Shown here: piece by piece, positions 49,328 through 52,349 of the stretch
Numbering within the stretch: the stretch's first letter is position 1
Layout of the letters: each line of letters starts with the position of its first letter
Source of the DNA: Gemmatimonadales bacterium
GTDB taxonomy: Bacteria > Gemmatimonadota > Gemmatimonadetes > Gemmatimonadales > JACORV01
DNA: 52,349 nt
Direction: 5' to 3'
NCBI GenBank assembly: GCA_030697825.1
Contig: JAUYOW010000067.1
Coordinates: forward strand, 1-52,349
Translations under genes and position numbers: made by a program
The notes under the pieces: model-generated
Seen by the model: only the letters and a program-made list of their open reading frames with translations
Told to the model about the DNA's origin: nothing
Database searches by the model: none

Positions 49328-49845
49328 ACTGGGCCGGCTTCGGGTTCGGCGCGTCTGCGACCATCGCGGTGCTCGGCGCGGCCGTGGTAGCCCTGGCGCG
49401 CGGCGCCGCGCCCGCGATCGCGGGCTTCGCCCTCTCGATGCTCGGAGTAGCGGGCGTCTGCCTGACGCTGGGCGACGACTTCCTGGCCATCCTCATCGTC
49501 CTCGTCATGTCGGCGGCGCTGCCGGCAGGACTGCTCGCGGCCGCGAAGATCGCCCCCGCCGCCGCGCGGCCGCCGCGCCGGTCCCGCGTCTCCGTCGCGA
49601 TCGTCATCGGCCTCGCGGCGTTCGCCGGGCTGACGGCGCTCGTACTCGGCACCGAATGGCCGCCCGCGGGTGGCCAGCGGGAGACGGCCGCGGTCTGGGT
49701 CGGCTGGGGGCTGCTCACCGACTCGGTCGCGGCCTTGGAGCTCGTCGGGGCGCTGCTCGCCGTCGCCGCCATCGCGGCACTGGTCCTCGCGAGGGCGGCT
49801 ACGGGGCCGCGAGAAGAAGTGGAGGATCGGTCGCCGAGACCCTGA
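49324..49845 (+). CDS. nuoJ: NuoJ-like membrane subunit
   Basis: A 173-aa protein with five membrane helices. AGFALSMLGVAGVCLTLGDD with FLAILIVLVMSAALPAGLLA matches the first half of NuoJ. GLLTDSVAALELVGALLAVA followed by AIAALVLARAA matches its C-terminal segment. Start GTG 49324 overlaps the upstream stop. In complex I, NuoJ joins the quinone module to the antiporter-like subunits. The stop overlaps the next gene as CTGA. Confidence 0.68.
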   Translation: MNWAGFGFGASATIAVLGAAVVALARGAAPAIAGFALSMLGVAGVCLTLGDDFLAILIVLVMSAALPAGLLAAAKIAPAAARPPRRSRVSVAIVIGLAAFAGLTALVLGTEWPPAGGQRETAAVWVGWGLLTDSVAALELVGALLAVAAIAALVLARAATGPREEVEDRSPRP

Positions 49846-50159
49846 CCTACACGCTGGTGGCGGCCGCGGCTGTCTTCTCGCTCGGCCTGGGCTCGCTGAT
49901 CTGCCGGCGCAGCTTGCTGGGAGCGCTCCTCGCGTTCGAGCTGATGCTGGCCGCCGCGATCCTGACGACGGCCGCCACGACCACTCTCTCGGGATCGCAG
50001 AGCGCGCTGGGCCAGGTGGTAGCGGTCGTGCTCGTCGGGGCGGGCGCGGCGGTCGGCGTGCTCGTGATCGGCGCTCATCTGGCGAGCGCGGCCGGCGCGG
50101 CCGGTGGGGCCGGGGGGGGCGGCGGCGCGGGTCGGGTGGGCGGAGCGCCGAAGGCGTGA
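49842..50159 (+). CDS. nuoK: NuoK-like membrane subunit (CTG start)
   Basis: A 105-aa protein with three membrane helices: TYTLVAAAAVFSLGLGSLIC, RRSLLGALLAFELMLAAAIL and ALGQVVAVVLVGAGAAVGVL. The first membrane Glu of NuoK is kept (FELML), but the second (normally AAAE in the last helix) is replaced by VGAG. There is no ATG or GTG at the expected N-terminus. CTG 49842 overlaps the NuoJ stop as CTGA and gives a normal NuoK length. GTG 49857 is the alternative. A Gly-rich tail follows helix three. It overlaps nuoN as GTGA. Confidence 0.65.
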   Translation: MTYTLVAAAAVFSLGLGSLICRRSLLGALLAFELMLAAAILTTAATTTLSGSQSALGQVVAVVLVGAGAAVGVLVIGAHLASAAGAAGGAGGGGGAGRVGGAPKA

Positions 50160-51568
50160 GCCGGCTGGTCGCGCTCGCGCCGGAGTTGGCGCTCGTCTGG
50201 ACCTCCGTCACGTTGTTCGCCATGATGCCGGGCCGGAGGCGGCGCGCTTCGGGTGTCGTGCTCGTCGGCGGCGGGATCGCGGCGCTTGCGGCCGCGATAG
50301 GCACCATCGGCGTGAGCGACGAGTTCCTCTATCTCGCGTACCGGGTCGATGCCTACTCCCAGGCCGCGAAGGGGATAGTCATCGCCGGCCTGGTGCTCGC
50401 AGGCACCACCCGCGGCGCGACGGGGCACCCCGAGCCGGCCGCGGAGGACCAGTTCTTCCTGGTGGTCGCGGCGATGGGTCTCGTCGTCGCCGCCAGCCTG
50501 GTCGATGTGCTCGCGCTCTTCCTAGCCCTGGAGATCACGTCAGTAGCGATGATCGCGCTCGCCGGGCTAGGCAGCCTCGCCGACGGGCATCGCGGCTGGG
50601 GGCGGCTGACCAGCACGAGCCTCACGCCGTCGGCGCTCGGCGCGCTCGGCCTCGCGCTGCTCGTCGGAGCGACGGGGGCCACGCGGCTCGCCGACATCAC
50701 GTCCGCGCTCGGCGCCGATGCCGCGCAGCCGGCCGGGTTCGCGGGCGCAGCGCTCTTCCTTTGCGGGTTCCTGGTGCGGTGGGGTGCGGCGCCGTTCTAC
50801 GCCTGGCTGCCCCACCTGCTGCGCGACCCTTCGCCGCGCGCCGCGCTGTTCGCCGGTACCTCCATCTGGATGGGACTCGGCGTGGTCATCGTGCGTCTGG
50901 TCGCCGCGCTCGCGCCGCTCGGCCATTCCCTCGCCGTGCTCCTCGCGCTCGTGGCGGTAGTGGCCTTCCTGTTCGGGACCTCCAACCTGCGGCCACGAAG
51001 GGACGCGAGGTGCCTGCTGTCGTACCTGCTCGTGGCGCAGTCGGGCTTCGTGATCGCGGCGCTTGCGACGCCGGGCCCGCGGGCCGTTTCGGCGGCGCTC
51101 GCCGCCACGCTGGTGGTGGCTGCAGCCAACGCCGCGATCCTGCTCGTCCTCACCGACTCGACGGCCCGCGGGCCGGTCACCGGACCCGGCGACTTCCGCG
51201 CGATCGTTGGGCGCTCACCCTTCGTGGCCGTGCCGCTCGTCACCGGTCTCCTGGCGCTCGCCGCGCTCCCGCCGACCGCGGGGTTCCTGGCCCGGTGGCG
51301 CCTCCTCGACGCCGCCTGGCGCGAGGGATGGTGGGCACCGGCGCTGGCCGGGTTGGCCGCCAGCACCGTTCTCGCGTTCCTCGCGCTCGCCCTGGTGCGT
51401 CAGCTGCTGGTACGCGGGGACAGCGGGCGCGGGGCCGCCGCCGCTCCTCCGCCCGCGCGCGTTGCGCTGAAGGTGGCCTGGGCGCTCGCGATCCTGCTGC
51501 TCGTCCTGGCGCTGGCTCCGGGGCCGCTCCATCGCGGCGCCGACTTCCTGTCCCACTTCGTGATCTGA
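50156..51568 (+). CDS. nuoN: NuoN-like antiporter-type subunit
   Basis: A 470-aa protein with about 14 membrane helices and the MrpD/NuoN fold. The conserved Glu of the fifth helix is kept (LFLALEITSVAMIAL). The pore-lining motif normally reading FKIAAVPFHMW is LVRWGAAPFYAWLPHLLRDP, so the key Lys is Arg. The Lys of the following helix (SKAAG) is replaced in AGTSIWMGLGVVIVRL. FLFGTSNLRPRRDARCLLSY and LALAALPPTAGFLARWRLLD are typical. Proton translocation by the standard route is therefore doubtful. It is the last gene of the module, with start GTG 50156. NuoL, NuoM and every peripheral-arm subunit are absent. Confidence 0.78.
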   Translation: MSRLVALAPELALVWTSVTLFAMMPGRRRRASGVVLVGGGIAALAAAIGTIGVSDEFLYLAYRVDAYSQAAKGIVIAGLVLAGTTRGATGHPEPAAEDQFFLVVAAMGLVVAASLVDVLALFLALEITSVAMIALAGLGSLADGHRGWGRLTSTSLTPSALGALGLALLVGATGATRLADITSALGADAAQPAGFAGAALFLCGFLVRWGAAPFYAWLPHLLRDPSPRAALFAGTSIWMGLGVVIVRLVAALAPLGHSLAVLLALVAVVAFLFGTSNLRPRRDARCLLSYLLVAQSGFVIAALATPGPRAVSAALAATLVVAAANAAILLVLTDSTARGPVTGPGDFRAIVGRSPFVAVPLVTGLLALAALPPTAGFLARWRLLDAAWREGWWAPALAGLAASTVLAFLALALVRQLLVRGDSGRGAAAAPPPARVALKVAWALAILLLVLALAPGPLHRGADFLSHFVI

Positions 51569-51579
51569 CCTGACGGGCT

Positions 51580-51608
51580 TTGCTCCGCGGCACGCGCGCC
51601 GGTAGATT
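51580..51608 (+). promoter_or_regulatory. Predicted promoter of the peroxiredoxin gene
   Basis: TTGCTC (51580-51585), a 17-bp spacer and TAGATT (51603-51608), giving a leader of about 60 nt. Confidence 0.6.
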
Positions 51609-51672
51609 GACTCGTACATCGCATCAGGCATCGGTCTCCCTATCACCCATCACCTTTCGAAAGGCCTGCGCC

Positions 51673-52128
51673 GTGGCCCCCGTCATCGGCCAACCCGCTC
51701 CCGATTTCTCGCTGCCCTCGACCGCAGGGAAGGATGTCACGCTGTCGTCGTTCCGCGGAGACTCCAGCGCCCTGCTCGCTTTCTTCCCGCTCGCTTTCAC
51801 CAGCACCTGCACCGCGGAACTGGGCTCGTTCTCCGCGGATTACCCGCAATTCGAGGCGCTCGGCACCCGCGTGCTCCCGGTCAGCGTGGACTCGATCCCG
51901 TCGCTCCGAAAGTTCAAGGCGAAGGAACGGCTCTCGATTGACCTGCTGTCGGACTTCAACCGGGACGTCTGCCGTCTTTACGACACCCTGCTCGCGGACA
52001 AGTTCTTCTCGCGACGCGCGTACTTCCTGGTCGACAAGGCGGGAACTCTGCGCTGGGCGCACACCGAGACCGAATTGGGGCACCGGCGACAGGACGAGGA
52101 GCTGATCGCCCAGATCAGGGCGTTATAG
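51673..52128 (+). CDS. Peroxiredoxin (AhpC/TSA family)
   Basis: A 151-aa thioredoxin-fold peroxidase that reduces H2O2 or organic peroxides in the cytoplasm. The peroxidatic Cys is in PLAFTSTCTAELGSF (PxxxTxxC) at about residue 44. FNRDVCRLYDTLL holds a second Cys that could resolve the disulfide. The N-terminus VIGQPAPDFSLPSTAGKDVT and YFLVDKAGTLRWAHTETELG are standard. The GTG at 51673 was chosen because upstream codons have no family similarity. Own promoter; convergent overlap of 14 nt with the next gene. Confidence 0.9.
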   Translation: MAPVIGQPAPDFSLPSTAGKDVTLSSFRGDSSALLAFFPLAFTSTCTAELGSFSADYPQFEALGTRVLPVSVDSIPSLRKFKAKERLSIDLLSDFNRDVCRLYDTLLADKFFSRRAYFLVDKAGTLRWAHTETELGHRRQDEELIAQIRAL

Positions 52129-52349
52129 CGCCGGGGAGCGACAGCACGACGCCCACACGCACCAGGCGCGGGGGGCCGAAGTAGAGGGAGGGATCGGCGG
52201 CATCCAGGAGCGCGGCGCGCCGCCCGGCGAGCTGCTCGGCCGGGCTCCAGAGGCCGTCGTTGTTGAGGTCGAAGATCGGCGTGTAGAGCGGCGACTCCCG
52301 CGGGATCGTTACCGCACCCGCGGTCTCGCGGGAGGCGCGCGCCACCAGC
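52115..52349 (-). CDS. C-terminal end of a probable outer-membrane beta-barrel receptor, 5' part outside window
   Basis: About 77 codons at the right edge, stop TGA at 52117-52115. The tail DPSLYFGPPRLVRVGVVLSL looks like the last beta-strand of a TonB-dependent or similar outer-membrane protein, with a few extra residues after it. LYTPIFDLNNDGLWSPAEQ contains a DxNNDG loop that may bind Ca2+. Too little is present for a firm family call. Confidence 0.5.
   Translation of the reverse strand, partial: LVARASRETAGAVTIPRESPLYTPIFDLNNDGLWSPAEQLAGRRAALLDAADPSLYFGPPRLVRVGVVLSLPGAITP

Noticed and set aside
51653-51664. CCTTTCGAAAGG palindrome before the peroxiredoxin gene as an operator
   Set aside because: Perfect but only 12 bp and at the distance of a leader; too little evidence for a regulator site.

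Overview
The window looks like a chromosomal segment of a Gemmatimonadota-type bacterium (inference). It is strongly G+C-rich and Gram-negative in character, with many lipoproteins, an outer-membrane receptor end and a Tat/lipoprotein-type respiratory enzyme. It encodes alternative complex III in place of a bc1 complex, PEGA-containing Ser/Thr kinases, an M6 protease and RCC1/propeller exoproteins. Genes are tightly packed. The longest gap without a gene is 9943-10213 (271 bp), so no gene-free stretch exceeds 300 bp. Twelve junctions are 4-nt NTGA overlaps, which points to widespread translational coupling.

Layout. (1) 1-9942: two oligopeptide-type ABC permeases on the minus strand, divergent from a coupled plus-strand operon (binding lipoprotein, GHMP sugar kinase, heparinase II/III-like lyase with a CBM9-like tail, class III aminotransferase, two amidohydrolase-fold proteins). 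This reads as an uptake and breakdown locus for an unidentified amino-sugar or glycan compound. (2) 10214-14253: an unrecognised lipoprotein ending at a clear terminator, a membrane-embedded spermidine-synthase-like protein, and lgt. (3) 14335-21969: a complete actABCDEF operon (quinol:acceptor oxidoreductase) with no terminal oxidase next to it. (4) 22050-27496, minus strand: a PEGA Ser/Thr kinase coupled to a 1153-aa protein with two predicted seven-bladed propellers. (5) 27653-33016: an FAD reductase, then a minus-strand VIT/vWA protein, ECF sigma factor and zinc-type anti-sigma factor. (6) 33133-38004: two tandem paralogous membrane proteins of unknown function and a K+ channel with an RCK domain.

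(7) 37970-42133, minus strand: the most informative cluster. Serine palmitoyltransferase, a GNAT-fold protein of the bacterial ceramide synthase type, an NAD-dependent ceramide-reductase-like protein and a PAP2/Aur1-like membrane enzyme form an overlapping operon. It is best read as a bacterial ceramide pathway with a candidate head-group transferase. (8) 42173-48068: another PAP2 phosphatase, an M6 protease with a dockerin-like tail, a small lipoprotein, and an S9 peptidase interrupted by three frameshifts. (9) 48194-51568: tRNA-Ala(TGC), then a reduced, divergent set of complex-I-like membrane subunits (A-, H-, J-, K- and N-like) lacking several proton-path residues and all peripheral-arm genes. 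(10) 51673-52349: a peroxiredoxin and the C-terminal end of a probable outer-membrane receptor.

Different short repeats (units of about 8-9 bp, or inverted repeats) sit at several gene junctions. Four single-base frame disruptions fall within 46.1-48.5 kb and none was seen elsewhere, so either local decay or assembly error must be considered there.
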